DNA from: Frondihabitans australicus
GTDB taxonomy: Bacteria; Actinomycetota; Actinomycetes; Actinomycetales; Microbacteriaceae
Length of the DNA: 64,000 bases
Direction of reading: 5' to 3'
Assembly (NCBI RefSeq): GCF_003634555.1
Contig: NZ_RBKS01000001.1
Span: forward strand, 372,001 to 436,000
A model generated the notes under the pieces. That model saw only the letters and a program-made list of their open reading frames with translations. It had not been told where the DNA came from and ran no database searches. Positions 7,098 through 16,055 of the stretch are shown here, one piece after another; position 1 is the stretch's first letter; each line of letters opens with the position of its first letter. Made by a program: the position numbers and the translations under genes.

Positions 7098-9938
7098 ATG
7101 CAGCCGAGAGTCACAGCGATCCTCGTCGCCCCGGGCGGCGCGAACTCCCTCGACAGAACCCTCGACGGTCTGTCGCGCCAGACGCGACCGCCCGAGGCCC
7201 TCGTCGTCGTCGACACCGGGGGAGCAGGATCCGCGGCGGGTCGACTCAACCTCTCCGGCGCCGCTCAACTGACCAGCGCCCCGCAGGCGAAGACCCTCGG
7301 GGCAGCAGTCGCCCACGCCCTGAGGGTGATGGGGCCGGGGGCCGCGGGAGCCGACGCGAACGACGAGTGGCTGTGGATCCTGGGCGACGACAACGCCCCC
7401 GACGAGAACGCCCTCGACGAGCTCATGGCGACGGTCGAGGTGGCGCCGTCGGTCGCGATCGCCGGCCCGAAGCTCATGCGCTGGGACGAGCCCGCCGTCA
7501 TCTCGGAGTTCGGCGAGACCATGACCCGCTTCGGCTCGTCGATCGCACTCGTCTCGGGCGAACTCGACCAGGCCCAGCACGACGTGCAGGCGGATGTCCT
7601 CGGCGTGGCGGCGGGGGGCATGCTGGTGCGCCGCTCGGTGTGGACGGCGCTGGGCGGCTTCGATCCTGCGCTCCCGCACATCGACGCGTCGCTCGACTTC
7701 TCGACCCGCGCCAGGCTCGCCGGGCACCGCGTCGTGCTCGTGCCCGGCGCTCGCGTGCTCAGCCAGGGCGCGCCGGAGGACTTCGGCCGTAAACCCGGCG
7801 GCCACGCGCGTCGTGCCCGGCTGCGGCGCTCGGCCCAGCTGCACCGGCGTCTGGTCTACGCGGCAGGAGCCGCGCTCCCGTTCCACTGGCTGAGCCTCGT
7901 GCCGCTCGCGATCGTCCGCTCGGTGTGGCACCTTGTCGCGAAGAGCCCCGGCGCCGTCGTGGGCGAGTTCCGCGCCGCGTTCGGCACGGCCTTCGGGCGG
8001 TCGCACATCCTCGCCGCCCGCGCGAACCTGCGTCGAACCAAGACGCTCGGCTGGAGTGCGATCGCTCCGCTTCGCGCCGACTGGTCGACGATCCGCGAGC
8101 GACGGGTGTCGGAGCGCGACGCGCTGCTCGCCTCGGTCGAGGACGCCGCGATCCCGAAGGCCGGCTTCATCTCGTCGGGCGGCCTCTGGGTGACGGTGTT
8201 CGCGGCGATCGTCGGCGTGGTGGCGTTCTTCAGGTTCCTCGGCTCGCCGGCCGTCTCCGGCGGCGGCCTGCTGCCCGTCTCGACGACGGTGGGCAGCCTG
8301 TGGCACTCGGTCGGCTACGGCTGGCACGAGATCGGAACCGGCTTCGTCGGGCCGTCCGACCCGTTCGCCGGCCTCGTCGCCGTGCTCGGTTCGATCACGT
8401 TCTGGTCGCCGTCGACCGCGATCGTGATCTTCTACTTCCTCGCCCTCCCGATCTCCGCCATCGGCGCGTGGCTGGCGGCCCGCCGCATCACCCAGCGGTC
8501 GTGGGTGCCGTCGGTCGCGGCCCTGGTCTACTCGGTGTCGCCGCCCGTGCTCTCCGCCCTGCAGACCGGGCACCTCGGCGCGACGATCGCCCATGCCGCG
8601 CTGCCGTTCCTGGTGCTGGCGATGGTGTCGTCGGCGCGGAGCTGGTCGGCCGGAGCCACCGCCTCGATCCTGTTCGCCGTCGTGGCCGCCGCGAGCCCGC
8701 CGCTGATCCCCGCGCTCGTGATCGGCTGGATCGGCGCCATCGCCACCCGCCCGCGCGGCACCCACCGGATGCTGGGCATCCCCGTGCCCGCCATCGCCCT
8801 TTTCGTGCCGCTGGCGCTCGCCGACATCGCGCGCGGCAGCTGGTGGGCGATCTTCGCCGACCCCGGGGTGCCGTCCCGCACGGCTGCGGCGTCGCCTCTG
8901 CAGCTCGCGCTGGGCTCGCCCGAGACAGGCCTCAACGGCTGGACCGACCTCGTCGCGCACATCGGCATCACCGGCTCGACCATGGCGATCGTGATCGTCC
9001 TCGCCATGCTGCCGCTCGGGATCCTGGCCGCCTGCTCGGTCTTCCTGCCGACTCGCGGCCGGGCCGTGGCCTGCCTCGCCGTCGCTCTCCTCGGCTACGT
9101 CACCGCCGTCGCCGCGACGCACGTGCAGATCACGGGCGTCGGATCGTCGACCACCGCCGTCTGGGCCGGCTCCGGCCTCAGCCTCTACTTCGCCGGGCTG
9201 ATCGGCGCGGCCTCGGTCGCCCTCGACCGCATCCCGCGGTTCACGCCGCCCGTGGGCGGGCTGCTGGGCGCGGTGGGGGTCGCCGCGTGCGTTCCGCTGA
9301 TCCTGGCCAACCTGATGGGCGCAGGATCGGTGACTCCGTCGACGGGAAGAATCCTCTCCGCCTACGTCACCGCGGAGGCCGTCGCCAAGCCGAGCGTGGG
9401 CACGCTCGTGCTCAGTCCGCAGCCGAACGGGTCCCTCGCCGTGTCGCTGCAACGCGGCCAGGGCGAGACCCTCGACGCGCAGTCGACGCTCGACTCGACT
9501 CAGCAGCGCCTGTCGACGACGAGCCGCGACCTGACCACGCTCGCCGGCAACCTGGTGAGCCGCTCGGGATTCGATCCGTCGCACGACCTCCGCGAACTCG
9601 GCATCGGCTTCGTCGTGCTCGGCTCGAGCGGCGACACGGGAAAGGCGGGCGACCTGGAGCAGCGCGCCTCCGAGGCGCTCGACGCGAACGCGCTGTTCCT
9701 GCCGGCCGGAGACTCTACGAGCGGGCAGCTCTGGCGCTACGTCGACGCGACCGAGAAGAACCGCGCCACCCAGCCCGACGGGCCGCTCCGCGGAATCGTC
9801 CTCGGCACCTGGGGCATCGTCTTCGGCTCGGCGCTCCTCCTCGCGATCCCCACCACGCCAAGGCGTCGTCGCGCCCGGCCCGGAGGCCGCGAGATCGACC
9901 AGCCCGCCACGACCTTCGACGAGGAGCGAGATGAGTAG
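7098..9938 (+). CDS. Giant membrane-anchored family 2 glycosyltransferase
   Basis: A 946-residue protein. Residues 1-230 form a GT-A glycosyltransferase family 2 domain with the Gly-Asp-Asp segment near residues 96-98 acting as the metal-binding DxD equivalent. The remainder is a large membrane region with about a dozen hydrophobic segments and an extracytoplasmic tail domain (roughly residues 760-880) before a last membrane span and an acidic end. This architecture is conserved beside whiB2 in actinobacteria. It probably makes or exports a wall glycan. The next gene overlaps it by 8 bases, so the two are likely coupled. The sugar donor is unknown. Confidence 0.85.
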   Translation: MQPRVTAILVAPGGANSLDRTLDGLSRQTRPPEALVVVDTGGAGSAAGRLNLSGAAQLTSAPQAKTLGAAVAHALRVMGPGAAGADANDEWLWILGDDNAPDENALDELMATVEVAPSVAIAGPKLMRWDEPAVISEFGETMTRFGSSIALVSGELDQAQHDVQADVLGVAAGGMLVRRSVWTALGGFDPALPHIDASLDFSTRARLAGHRVVLVPGARVLSQGAPEDFGRKPGGHARRARLRRSAQLHRRLVYAAGAALPFHWLSLVPLAIVRSVWHLVAKSPGAVVGEFRAAFGTAFGRSHILAARANLRRTKTLGWSAIAPLRADWSTIRERRVSERDALLASVEDAAIPKAGFISSGGLWVTVFAAIVGVVAFFRFLGSPAVSGGGLLPVSTTVGSLWHSVGYGWHEIGTGFVGPSDPFAGLVAVLGSITFWSPSTAIVIFYFLALPISAIGAWLAARRITQRSWVPSVAALVYSVSPPVLSALQTGHLGATIAHAALPFLVLAMVSSARSWSAGATASILFAVVAAASPPLIPALVIGWIGAIATRPRGTHRMLGIPVPAIALFVPLALADIARGSWWAIFADPGVPSRTAAASPLQLALGSPETGLNGWTDLVAHIGITGSTMAIVIVLAMLPLGILAACSVFLPTRGRAVACLAVALLGYVTAVAATHVQITGVGSSTTAVWAGSGLSLYFAGLIGAASVALDRIPRFTPPVGGLLGAVGVAACVPLILANLMGAGSVTPSTGRILSAYVTAEAVAKPSVGTLVLSPQPNGSLAVSLQRGQGETLDAQSTLDSTQQRLSTTSRDLTTLAGNLVSRSGFDPSHDLRELGIGFVVLGSSGDTGKAGDLEQRASEALDANALFLPAGDSTSGQLWRYVDATEKNRATQPDGPLRGIVLGTWGIVFGSALLLAIPTTPRRRRARPGGREIDQPATTFDEERDE

Positions 9939-11358
9939 CCGCACCGTCCTCCAGGCCTCCGTCCGCTCGCTCGTGGGCGTCGTCGCCCTCGCCGTCGGCG
10001 CGGGCGTCATCGTCGCGGCCACCGTGCTGCCGCTGCCCAGCCTCAGCGAGACCCCGGCCGGCCGGACGGTCACGCCCGTGGCCCTCGATCAGCAGCGCGC
10101 CTGCCCGGGGTCCCTGCTCCAGCTCGCCGGCGACTCCGGCGCGTCGGCCACGACGGTCACGGCCGTCGGATCGGCGAACACGGTCACCGGCGCCGGCGAC
10201 GGCGCCACGCCCACGTCGGCGACCCTGGCCGGCGCCGACGGCGCGTCGTCGTCACCGCTGTCCGTCACGGCCAAGGCGTCCGGGACCACCGTGCCGCAGG
10301 TCGCGGCCTCGCAGAGCGAGAGCGTGGCCGGCGCCGACCTGCGCGGCTTCGCGGCGGCGCCGTGCGCCGAGCCGACGTCGTCCACCTGGCTCGTCGGCGG
10401 CTCGACCGACACCGGCCGCACCACCCTGATCGTCCTGGTGAACCCGAGCGACGTGAACTCGACCGTCGACCTCACCGTCGCCGGCGAGAACGGGAAGGTC
10501 GATGGGCCGGGCCTCCAGGGCATCGTCGTCGCGCCCCGCAGTCAGAAGGTCGTGCCCCTCTCCGGCTTCTCGACGGGCCTCGCCTCGCCAGTGGTGCACG
10601 TCACCAGCCGCGGCGGTCAGATCACGGCGACGCTGCAGGTGGGGGTGGTGCGGACCCTGGAGCCCGGCGGCGCCGACATCGTGAGCGCGTCGGCCGCTCC
10701 TGCGAAGGAGGTCGTCGTGCCCGGCATCGTGATCCGCGACGGATCGGCCGTGCAGCAGAAGGCCGGAGACGACGGCTACGCCGACCTCAAGTCGGTGCTG
10801 CGCGCGTACGTGCCAGGAACGAAGAACGCCCAGATCAGCGTGCAGCTGTCGACCGCCGACGGCACCGGCTCGACGTTCACCGACACGATCGAGGCCGGCC
10901 AGGTCTCGGACGTCTCGCTCGACGGGCTCGCCGACGGCGTGTACACGGCGACCGTGAAGTCGTCCCAGCCGGTCGTGGCCGGGGCGCGCACGTCGAGCAT
11001 CGCATCCGACGGCGGCATCGACCTCGCCTGGGTGGGCAGCGCTCCCGCGATCCACGGCTCGACCCTGTTCACGGTGGCGCCCGGCGGAGTGACGAAGGTC
11101 GCCCTGGCGAACCCGACCGGCAACGCCATCACGGCGACCCTCCAGGCCGTGGACTCGCGGGGTAGGGCGTCGTCGCGGACCATCACCATCGGCTCCGGCG
11201 CCTCGAAGCTCGCGACGGTCTCGTCGGGCGACACCCTCACGCTGACCCACGCCGACGGGCTGCGGGCGGCGCTCACCTACAGCGCGGCCGGGCAGCTGGC
11301 GGGCTACGCGATCGTGTCGCCGCAGGCGGTCTCGACGCCGGTCACCGTTTACCCGTAG
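9931..11358 (+). CDS. DUF5719-family exported or membrane-anchored protein
   Basis: A 475-residue protein with an N-terminal hydrophobic segment (about residues 10-35) and then a Ser/Thr/Ala/Val-rich extracytoplasmic region of repeated beta-strand character, as in Ig-like folds. It matches the DUF5719 proteins that follow the large glycosyltransferase in Micrococcales. The 8-base overlap with the upstream gene suggests co-translation and a shared job at the envelope. No catalytic motif is visible. The function is unknown. Confidence 0.75.
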   Translation: MSSRTVLQASVRSLVGVVALAVGAGVIVAATVLPLPSLSETPAGRTVTPVALDQQRACPGSLLQLAGDSGASATTVTAVGSANTVTGAGDGATPTSATLAGADGASSSPLSVTAKASGTTVPQVAASQSESVAGADLRGFAAAPCAEPTSSTWLVGGSTDTGRTTLIVLVNPSDVNSTVDLTVAGENGKVDGPGLQGIVVAPRSQKVVPLSGFSTGLASPVVHVTSRGGQITATLQVGVVRTLEPGGADIVSASAAPAKEVVVPGIVIRDGSAVQQKAGDDGYADLKSVLRAYVPGTKNAQISVQLSTADGTGSTFTDTIEAGQVSDVSLDGLADGVYTATVKSSQPVVAGARTSSIASDGGIDLAWVGSAPAIHGSTLFTVAPGGVTKVALANPTGNAITATLQAVDSRGRASSRTITIGSGASKLATVSSGDTLTLTHADGLRAALTYSAAGQLAGYAIVSPQAVSTPVTVYP

Positions 11359-11381
11359 GGGGATCGCTGCCGCTGGAGCCG

Positions 11382-11870
11382 TCAGTCGCGGTAGCGGTCC
11401 GGGGCGAGGTCCCACGGATCCTTGCCCAGGAGCTCGCCGACAGCCCGGAACACGTAGCCCTCGACGACCATCCGGTGCTGCCAGGCGGCGTTCTCTGCCT
11501 GACGCGACTCGGGCACCCGGGTGAGCCGCTCGATGGGAAGTCGGTAGAGCGTCACCGAGCGCCGCACGGCGTCGACGCGGTAGCGCTCGAGCGAGCTCGG
11601 CCCGCCGGAGGCGTCTCCGCGACGCGGGCCGGAGGTGCCCTCGGGCGCTGCGGCCGGGAGCCCCGCGACCTCGAACGTCACGTCGTCGAGGTCGTCCGGC
11701 CAGAGCTCGCGCAGGTACGTCGCCGTCTGGGCGACGATGTCGTCGAAGAGGTCGATGCGTGTCTGCAGGAACGGCAGGTTCGGCCCGGCGGCCGACGAGC
11801 GCAGACCCCGCCCGTGACGATCGCGGAAACCTGCGCGCCCGGAGGGGCGCACGCGAGAGGGGCGGGGCAT
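11382..11870 (-). CDS. Rv3259-like metallopeptidase-family protein lacking HExxH
   Basis: A 162-residue protein that corresponds by position and C-terminal sequence to the small zincin-like protein of the whiB2-pmm region. The usual zinc-binding His-Glu-x-x-His is absent; the expected place reads Met-Val-Val-Glu-Gly-Tyr-Val-Phe-Arg-Ala-Val-Gly-Glu-Leu-Leu. It is therefore probably not an active peptidase. The N-terminal 30 residues are basic and low in complexity. A predicted -10 box (minus-strand TACGCT at 11877-11882) lies six bases before the ATG, indicating a leaderless message. It converges on the DUF5719 gene. Confidence 0.75.
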   Translation of the reverse strand: MPRPSRVRPSGRAGFRDRHGRGLRSSAAGPNLPFLQTRIDLFDDIVAQTATYLRELWPDDLDDVTFEVAGLPAAAPEGTSGPRRGDASGGPSSLERYRVDAVRRSVTLYRLPIERLTRVPESRQAENAAWQHRMVVEGYVFRAVGELLGKDPWDLAPDRYRD

Positions 11871-11876
11871 GCCGCA

Positions 11877-11882
11877 AGCGTA
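11877..11882 (-). promoter_or_regulatory. -10 box of leaderless zincin-like gene
   Basis: TACGCT on the minus strand with six bases to the ATG at 11870. Confidence 0.5.
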
Positions 11883-11965
11883 GTCGCGTGGCGGGGCAGG
11901 GCGGCGGCCCGGGGCGCTCGGGCTCTGGTCGGGCGGGGCTGGCCGGATCCTGCGACCCGAGGGCT

Positions 11966-11971
11966 TAGTGT
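11966..11971 (+). promoter_or_regulatory. -10 box before the DUF3499 gene
   Basis: TAGTGT lies nine bases before the ATG at 11981, so any leader is very short. Confidence 0.4.
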
Positions 11972-11980
11972 GGTTCCGAG

Positions 11981-12193
11981 ATGAACGGTCGCCCCTGCAG
12001 CAAGGTCACCTGCCACGACGAGGCGGTGGCCACACTGACCTACGACTACGCCGACTCGATGGTCGTCGTCGGGCCGCTGTCGACGACGGTCGAACCGCAC
12101 GGCTACGACCTGTGCGAGCGCCACGCCGAAAGACTCAGCGCCCCGCAGGGGTGGCAGGTCGTGCGCCATGTAGTTTTAGGGAATGACTTCTGA
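11981..12193 (+). CDS. DUF3499-family small protein
   Basis: A 70-residue protein of the DUF3499 family (Rv3258c-like). Four Cys/His residues at the two ends (Cys6, Cys11, His12 and the Cys-Glu-Arg-His segment near 45-48) suggest a small metal-binding fold. It is always found just before phosphomannomutase in this region of actinobacterial genomes, and here it overlaps pmm by 11 bases. The function is unknown. Confidence 0.85.
   Translation: MNGRPCSKVTCHDEAVATLTYDYADSMVVVGPLSTTVEPHGYDLCERHAERLSAPQGWQVVRHVVLGNDF
12171..12176 (+). promoter_or_regulatory. -10 box of leaderless pmm promoter
   Basis: TAGTTT sits inside the end of the DUF3499 gene, six bases before the pmm ATG. It would let pmm be transcribed independently of DUF3499. 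Confidence 0.5.
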
Positions 12194-13613
12194 TTCGCCC
12201 GTAGACCTCACCGCGTTCGTCAAGACCTACGACGTGCGCGGGCTGGTCGGATCCCAGCTCACCCCCGAGGTCGTCGAAGCCTTCGGCGCCGCCTTCGCCG
12301 ACGAGATCGCCGCCACGTCGCCCGACGCGTCCGAGATCGTCGTGGGCCACGACATGCGCGACTCGTCGCCCGAGTTCGCCGCAGCCTTCGGCCGGGGCGC
12401 CACCGCCCGCGGGGCCGACGTCACACTGCTGGGCCTGTGCTCGACCGACGAGACCTATTTCGCCTCAGGATCACGCAACGCCCCCGCCGCCATGTTCACG
12501 GCGAGCCACAACCCGGCCACGTACAACGGCATCAAGTTCTCGCGCGCCGGCGCCCAGGGCATCTCGCTCGACACCGGCCTCGCGTCGATCCGCGACCGCG
12601 CCGCGGAGTTCCTGTCGTCGGGCGTACCCTCGGTCGACGAGCCCGGCACGGTGACCCCGTTCGACGCCCTGCCGTCGTACGCGGCGTACCTGCGCCAGCT
12701 GGTCGACCTCTCGTCGATCCGCCCGATCAAGATCGTCGTCGACGCCGGCAACGGCATGGGCGGCCTCACCGTCCCCGCCGTCCTCGGCACCGCCGCGGGC
12801 CTGCCCGAGCTGCCCATCGAGGTGATCCCGCTCTACTTCGAGCTCGACGGCACCTTCCCGAACCACGAGGCCAACCCGCTCGAGCCCAAGAACCTCGTCG
12901 ACCTGCAGAAGGCCGTCGTCGAGCACGGCGCTGACCTCGGCCTCGCCTTCGACGGCGACGCCGACCGCTGCTTCGTCGTCGATGAGAAGGGCGAGGCGGT
13001 CACCCCGTCGGCCGTCGCGGCCATCGTCGCCGTGCGCGAGATCGCCCGGGTGCGCGCAGCGTCGCCCGACGAGTCGATCAGCGTCATCCACAACCTGCTC
13101 ACCTCTCGCGCCGTCCCCGAGACCATCGAGGCCAACGGCGCCACCCCGGTGCGCACCCGCGTCGGCCACTCGCTCATCAAGGACGAGATGAAGGCCACCG
13201 GCGCCATCTTCGGCGGCGAGCACTCGGCGCACTACTACTTCCGCGACTTCTGGGGCGCCGACAACGGCATGCTCGCGGCGCTGCACACGCTGGCCGAGTT
13301 CGGGTCGCACGACGAGCCCCTATCGGCGCTCGCGGGCCGCTACACGCCCTACACCGCGTCGGGCGAGATCAACTCGACCGTCGCCGACATCCCGGCCGTC
13401 TACGCGCGCGTGGTCGAGGCGTTCACCGGTCGCGGCGAGTTCGACGAGCTCGACGGCCTCACCGTGTCGGGCTCGCTCGAGAACGGCGAGTTCTACTGGT
13501 TCAACGTGCGCCCGTCGAACACCGAGCCGCTGCTGCGACTCAACGCCGAGGCCGCGACGTTCGCCGGCATGGAGAAGATCCGCGACGAGGTGCTGGCGCT
13601 CATCCGCGCGTAG
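12183..13613 (+). CDS. manB: Phosphomannomutase/phosphoglucomutase
   Basis: A 476-residue alpha-D-phosphohexomutase that converts mannose-6-phosphate to mannose-1-phosphate. The phosphoserine loop Thr-Ala-Ser-His-Asn-Pro is near residues 106-111, the metal loop Asp-Gly-Asp-Ala-Asp-Arg near 258-263, the sugar loop Gly-Glu-His-Ser near 346-349 and the phosphate-binding Arg-Pro-Ser-Asn-Thr-Glu near 442-447. All four domains are present. With manA it links glycolysis to GDP-mannose for wall mannans and lipoglycans. It is followed by a very strong stem-loop region. Confidence 0.95.
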   Translation: MTSDSPVDLTAFVKTYDVRGLVGSQLTPEVVEAFGAAFADEIAATSPDASEIVVGHDMRDSSPEFAAAFGRGATARGADVTLLGLCSTDETYFASGSRNAPAAMFTASHNPATYNGIKFSRAGAQGISLDTGLASIRDRAAEFLSSGVPSVDEPGTVTPFDALPSYAAYLRQLVDLSSIRPIKIVVDAGNGMGGLTVPAVLGTAAGLPELPIEVIPLYFELDGTFPNHEANPLEPKNLVDLQKAVVEHGADLGLAFDGDADRCFVVDEKGEAVTPSAVAAIVAVREIARVRAASPDESISVIHNLLTSRAVPETIEANGATPVRTRVGHSLIKDEMKATGAIFGGEHSAHYYFRDFWGADNGMLAALHTLAEFGSHDEPLSALAGRYTPYTASGEINSTVADIPAVYARVVEAFTGRGEFDELDGLTVSGSLENGEFYWFNVRPSNTEPLLRLNAEAATFAGMEKIRDEVLALIRA

Positions 13614-13630
13614 GTCGCTCACCCTTTTCC

Positions 13631-13695
13631 CGCTTGTCGCGACAAAACGCGACAAGCGCGACGTGCTTGGACGTCGCGCTTGTCGCGTTTTGTCG
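13631..13695. terminator. Two overlapping, mutually exclusive stem-loops
   Basis: Stem A pairs 13631-13641 with 13648-13658 (11 bp). Stem B pairs 13640-13664 with 13671-13695 (25 bp, perfect, six-base loop). They share 13640-13658, so both cannot form at once. The sequence is built from three copies of a CGCTTGTCGCG-like unit. It probably ends pmm transcription; the switchable geometry also resembles an attenuator upstream of csoR. Confidence 0.7.
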
Positions 13696-13722
13696 TAGCT
13701 CCGACGTCCGCGGGGTGTCGAG

Positions 13723-13738
13723 TACCCTAGGGGGGTAT
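13723..13738 (+). promoter_or_regulatory. CsoR operator
   Basis: TACCCTAGGGGGGTAT is a G-tract pseudo-palindrome of the type bound by CsoR/RcnR-family repressors. It lies 14 bases before the csoR start codon, so the repressor likely controls its own gene. Confidence 0.7.
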
Positions 13739-13751
13739 CGAGAAGGGATAC

Positions 13752-14054
13752 ATGATGGCGCACGAGACGGCCCACGTCGGCTACGTCGGCGACAAAGAGC
13801 AGATCATCAAGCGGCTGAAGCGCGCCGAGGGCCAGGTCCGCGGCCTCCAGCGCATGGTCGAGGACGACACGTACTGCATCGACATCCTCACCCAGGTCAG
13901 CGCCGCCACGAAGGCCCTCGAGACCGTCGCCCTGCAGCTGCTCGACGACCACCTCGCACACTGCGTGGCCGACGCGGTGGCCCAGGGCGGCGCCGCGGCC
14001 GACGAGAAGGTCCGCGAGGCCTCCGCGGCGATCGCGAGGCTCGTCCGCTCCTAG
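13752..14054 (+). CDS. csoR: CsoR-family copper-sensing repressor
   Basis: A 100-residue all-helical metal-sensing repressor. The Cu(I) triad of CsoR is intact as C42, H67 and C71 (Cys, His-x-x-x-Cys). The motif Arg-Ala-Glu-Gly-Gln-Val-Arg-Gly-Leu in helix 1 is typical. His in the second position argues against a persulfide-sensing CstR. Two in-frame ATGs lie at 13752 and 13755. No copper ATPase or chaperone is adjacent, so its targets must be elsewhere; only autoregulation is visible, through the G-tract operator upstream. Confidence 0.9.
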   Translation: MMAHETAHVGYVGDKEQIIKRLKRAEGQVRGLQRMVEDDTYCIDILTQVSAATKALETVALQLLDDHLAHCVADAVAQGGAAADEKVREASAAIARLVRS

Positions 14055-14138
14055 CCCCCGCGCCGCCCCTCCGCCCGGCGAGGGCCCGATCCGGGCGCAG
14101 GATCAGCGATACCCCGACCACCACACCCCGCCCGCCCC

Positions 14139-14957
14139 TCAGCGCCGCGGGAACCCGACCGGCGCCCCGTCGAGCGCCGGCCCCAGACGCGCGAGACCCG
14201 CCCGCTCGGACTGGAGCGCCCGCAGTTCGCGATCACGGCGGACCGCCTGCACCGCGACCACGAAGGTCTCGGGGTCGGTCGCCGGGAGCGGCGCGACGTA
14301 CGGCGAGGCTTCGGTCGCGAGGGCGATGGCCACGCGGATCCTGCTCTCGGGGGTCATCTTCGCCGCCTGGCGCAGGAAGCTCGCCATGCGCCGCGCCAGC
14401 GAGTCGGGCAGTCGGGCGACGTCGGCCTGCATGGCCCATCCGGCAAGCGCTGGCGGCACCGCGTAGACGACCCCGGACTCGCGCGGCAGCCGCTCGTTGA
14501 GGGCGTAGGTGCCGGCCAGGAGGTCGCCGAGCCGCTGCGAGCGGGAGGTGAGCAGACCGACGATCACGGCCAGGCCGCCGGTCGTGCCGACGACCTCGAG
14601 GAGGCCGACCAGCGCCCGGGTGAGTGCGTGCCGGAAGCCGATCGATCCGCCATCGAGACGGATGACGCGGGCCCCGATGATCACCTTGCCGAGGGAGCGG
14701 CCGCGGGTCGCCGTCTCGATGGCGGTGGGCGCGACGATGAACGCGATGGCGACGGCGGCCACGAGGAACGCCTGCGAGGTGGCGCCGTCGATCAGCCCGC
14801 GGTCGTTGGCCAGCGAGATGACGATGACGAGCCCGACGAGGCCGAGCACGTAGGCGACGTAGTCGATCAGGGCGCCGAGCAGCCGCAGCACGAAGGGCGC
14901 GGGGCGCAGGTCGAGGCCCACCGCTTCGCCGGTCACCAGTTCGTCGTCGGAGGCCAT
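14139..14957 (-). CDS. RDD-family membrane protein
   Basis: A 272-residue protein with an RDD domain in the first half: about four hydrophobic segments, an Arg-Leu-Leu-Gly-Ala-Leu-Ile-Asp entry motif near residue 25-32 and Gly-Lys-Val-Ile-Ile-Gly-Ala-Arg mid-domain. The C-terminal 100 residues are soluble and helical. The RDD gene flanks the MoxR/DUF58 cluster in many actinobacteria, next to a SpoIIM-like gene as here. I chose the ATG at 14957; an in-frame ATG at 14972 adds five residues. The function is unknown, possibly transport. Confidence 0.85.
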   Translation of the reverse strand: MASDDELVTGEAVGLDLRPAPFVLRLLGALIDYVAYVLGLVGLVIVISLANDRGLIDGATSQAFLVAAVAIAFIVAPTAIETATRGRSLGKVIIGARVIRLDGGSIGFRHALTRALVGLLEVVGTTGGLAVIVGLLTSRSQRLGDLLAGTYALNERLPRESGVVYAVPPALAGWAMQADVARLPDSLARRMASFLRQAAKMTPESRIRVAIALATEASPYVAPLPATDPETFVVAVQAVRRDRELRALQSERAGLARLGPALDGAPVGFPRR

Positions 14958-15008
14958 AGCCCAGTGAACCATGCCGTGGCGGGTCGCACCGCGAGCGCCG
15001 CCCGCGTC

Positions 15009-15014
15009 TACGAT
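15009..15014 (+). promoter_or_regulatory. -10 box of leaderless SpoIIM-like gene
   Basis: TACGAT lies seven bases before the ATG at 15022, which supports that start over the upstream ATG at 14971. Confidence 0.5.
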
Positions 15015-15021
15015 CGACTCG

Positions 15022-16017
15022 ATGGACGTCGACGCGTACACCGCAGCCCACGGGGCCGAGTGGCGAGAGCTCGACGACCTCGCGCGCCGCCGCCACCTCG
15101 ACGGTGCGGGCGCCGACCGTCTCATCGACCTGTACCAGTCGGGCGCGGCGCAGCTCTCCAGCCTGAAATCGAGCGCAGGAGCAACGGTGGTCGGCGAGCG
15201 GCTCAGCCTCAGCCTCTCGCGGGCGCGTCTCCGGTTCACCGGCCAGGGTCGCAGCGTCGCCTCGCAGGTGCCCGCGTTCTTCGCCTACCAGCTGCCGGCG
15301 GCGATGTACCGCATCCGCTGGCTGACGCTCGTGATGGCCGCCGTCACCGCGGTCGTGGCGACGCTCTACGGCGTCTGGGCCGCGTCGGATCCTGCCGTCC
15401 TCGCCACCTTCGGCAGCGCGGAGTTCCGCAAGCAGTTCGCGACGCAGGACTTCGTGAAGTACTACTCCGAGAGCCCGCCGTCGTCGTTCACCGGCCAGGT
15501 GTGGACCAACAACGCGTTCCTCGCGGCGCAGAGCGTCGCGTTCGGCATCACCGGCGTCTACCCGGCCTACCTGCTGCTGACGAACGCCCAGAACATCGGC
15601 ATCGACGCGGGGATCCTCGACAGCGTCGGGCGCCTGAAGTACTTCTTCCTGTACATCGCGCCGCACGGGCAGCTCGAGCTGTACAGCATCTTCATGGCGT
15701 TCGCCGCGGGCCTCATGATCTTCTGGTCGTGGATCGCCCCGGGCGGCAGGAGCCGCGTCCAGGCCCTCGCCGACACCGGCCGGGCGCTCATCACCCTCGC
15801 CGTGGGCCTCACGATCACCCTGCTCATGTCGGGGCTCATCGAGGGCTTCGTGACGCGCCAGCCGTGGCCGTGGGCGATCAAGATCGGCATCGGCACGGTC
15901 GCCCTGGCTGCCGTGGTGGTCTACCAGTGGGTGCTCGGCGGGCGCGCGTGGCGGGCCGGGCAGACGGGGGACCTCGACGAGTTCGAGGCGGGGGCGCGGC
16001 AGCTCGTCTCGGGCTAG
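15022..16017 (+). CDS. Stage II sporulation protein M-like membrane protein
   Basis: A 331-residue SpoIIM/DUF95-family protein: a soluble helical N-terminal part (1-100), then about five membrane segments with the conserved aromatic/Asn loops and a hydrophilic end. In non-sporulating actinobacteria these proteins accompany RDD, DUF58 and MoxR genes and are thought to act at the envelope. The start at Met-Asp-Val-Asp-Ala-Tyr matches the family and the leaderless promoter just upstream. It converges on the DUF58 gene with a hairpin between them. Confidence 0.85.
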   Translation: MDVDAYTAAHGAEWRELDDLARRRHLDGAGADRLIDLYQSGAAQLSSLKSSAGATVVGERLSLSLSRARLRFTGQGRSVASQVPAFFAYQLPAAMYRIRWLTLVMAAVTAVVATLYGVWAASDPAVLATFGSAEFRKQFATQDFVKYYSESPPSSFTGQVWTNNAFLAAQSVAFGITGVYPAYLLLTNAQNIGIDAGILDSVGRLKYFFLYIAPHGQLELYSIFMAFAAGLMIFWSWIAPGGRSRVQALADTGRALITLAVGLTITLLMSGLIEGFVTRQPWPWAIKIGIGTVALAAVVVYQWVLGGRAWRAGQTGDLDEFEAGARQLVSG

Positions 16018-16055
16018 CAGCGCGGTTGGTGCCGGGCCGATCGGGCCGAGGGGCT

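Noticed and set aside
6699-10073. A 1,124-codon open frame on the minus strand opposite whiB2 and the giant glycosyltransferase
   Set aside because: Its product is Arg/Gly/Ala/Asp-rich without domains, as expected opposite GC-rich genes; the plus-strand genes have clear families and starts.
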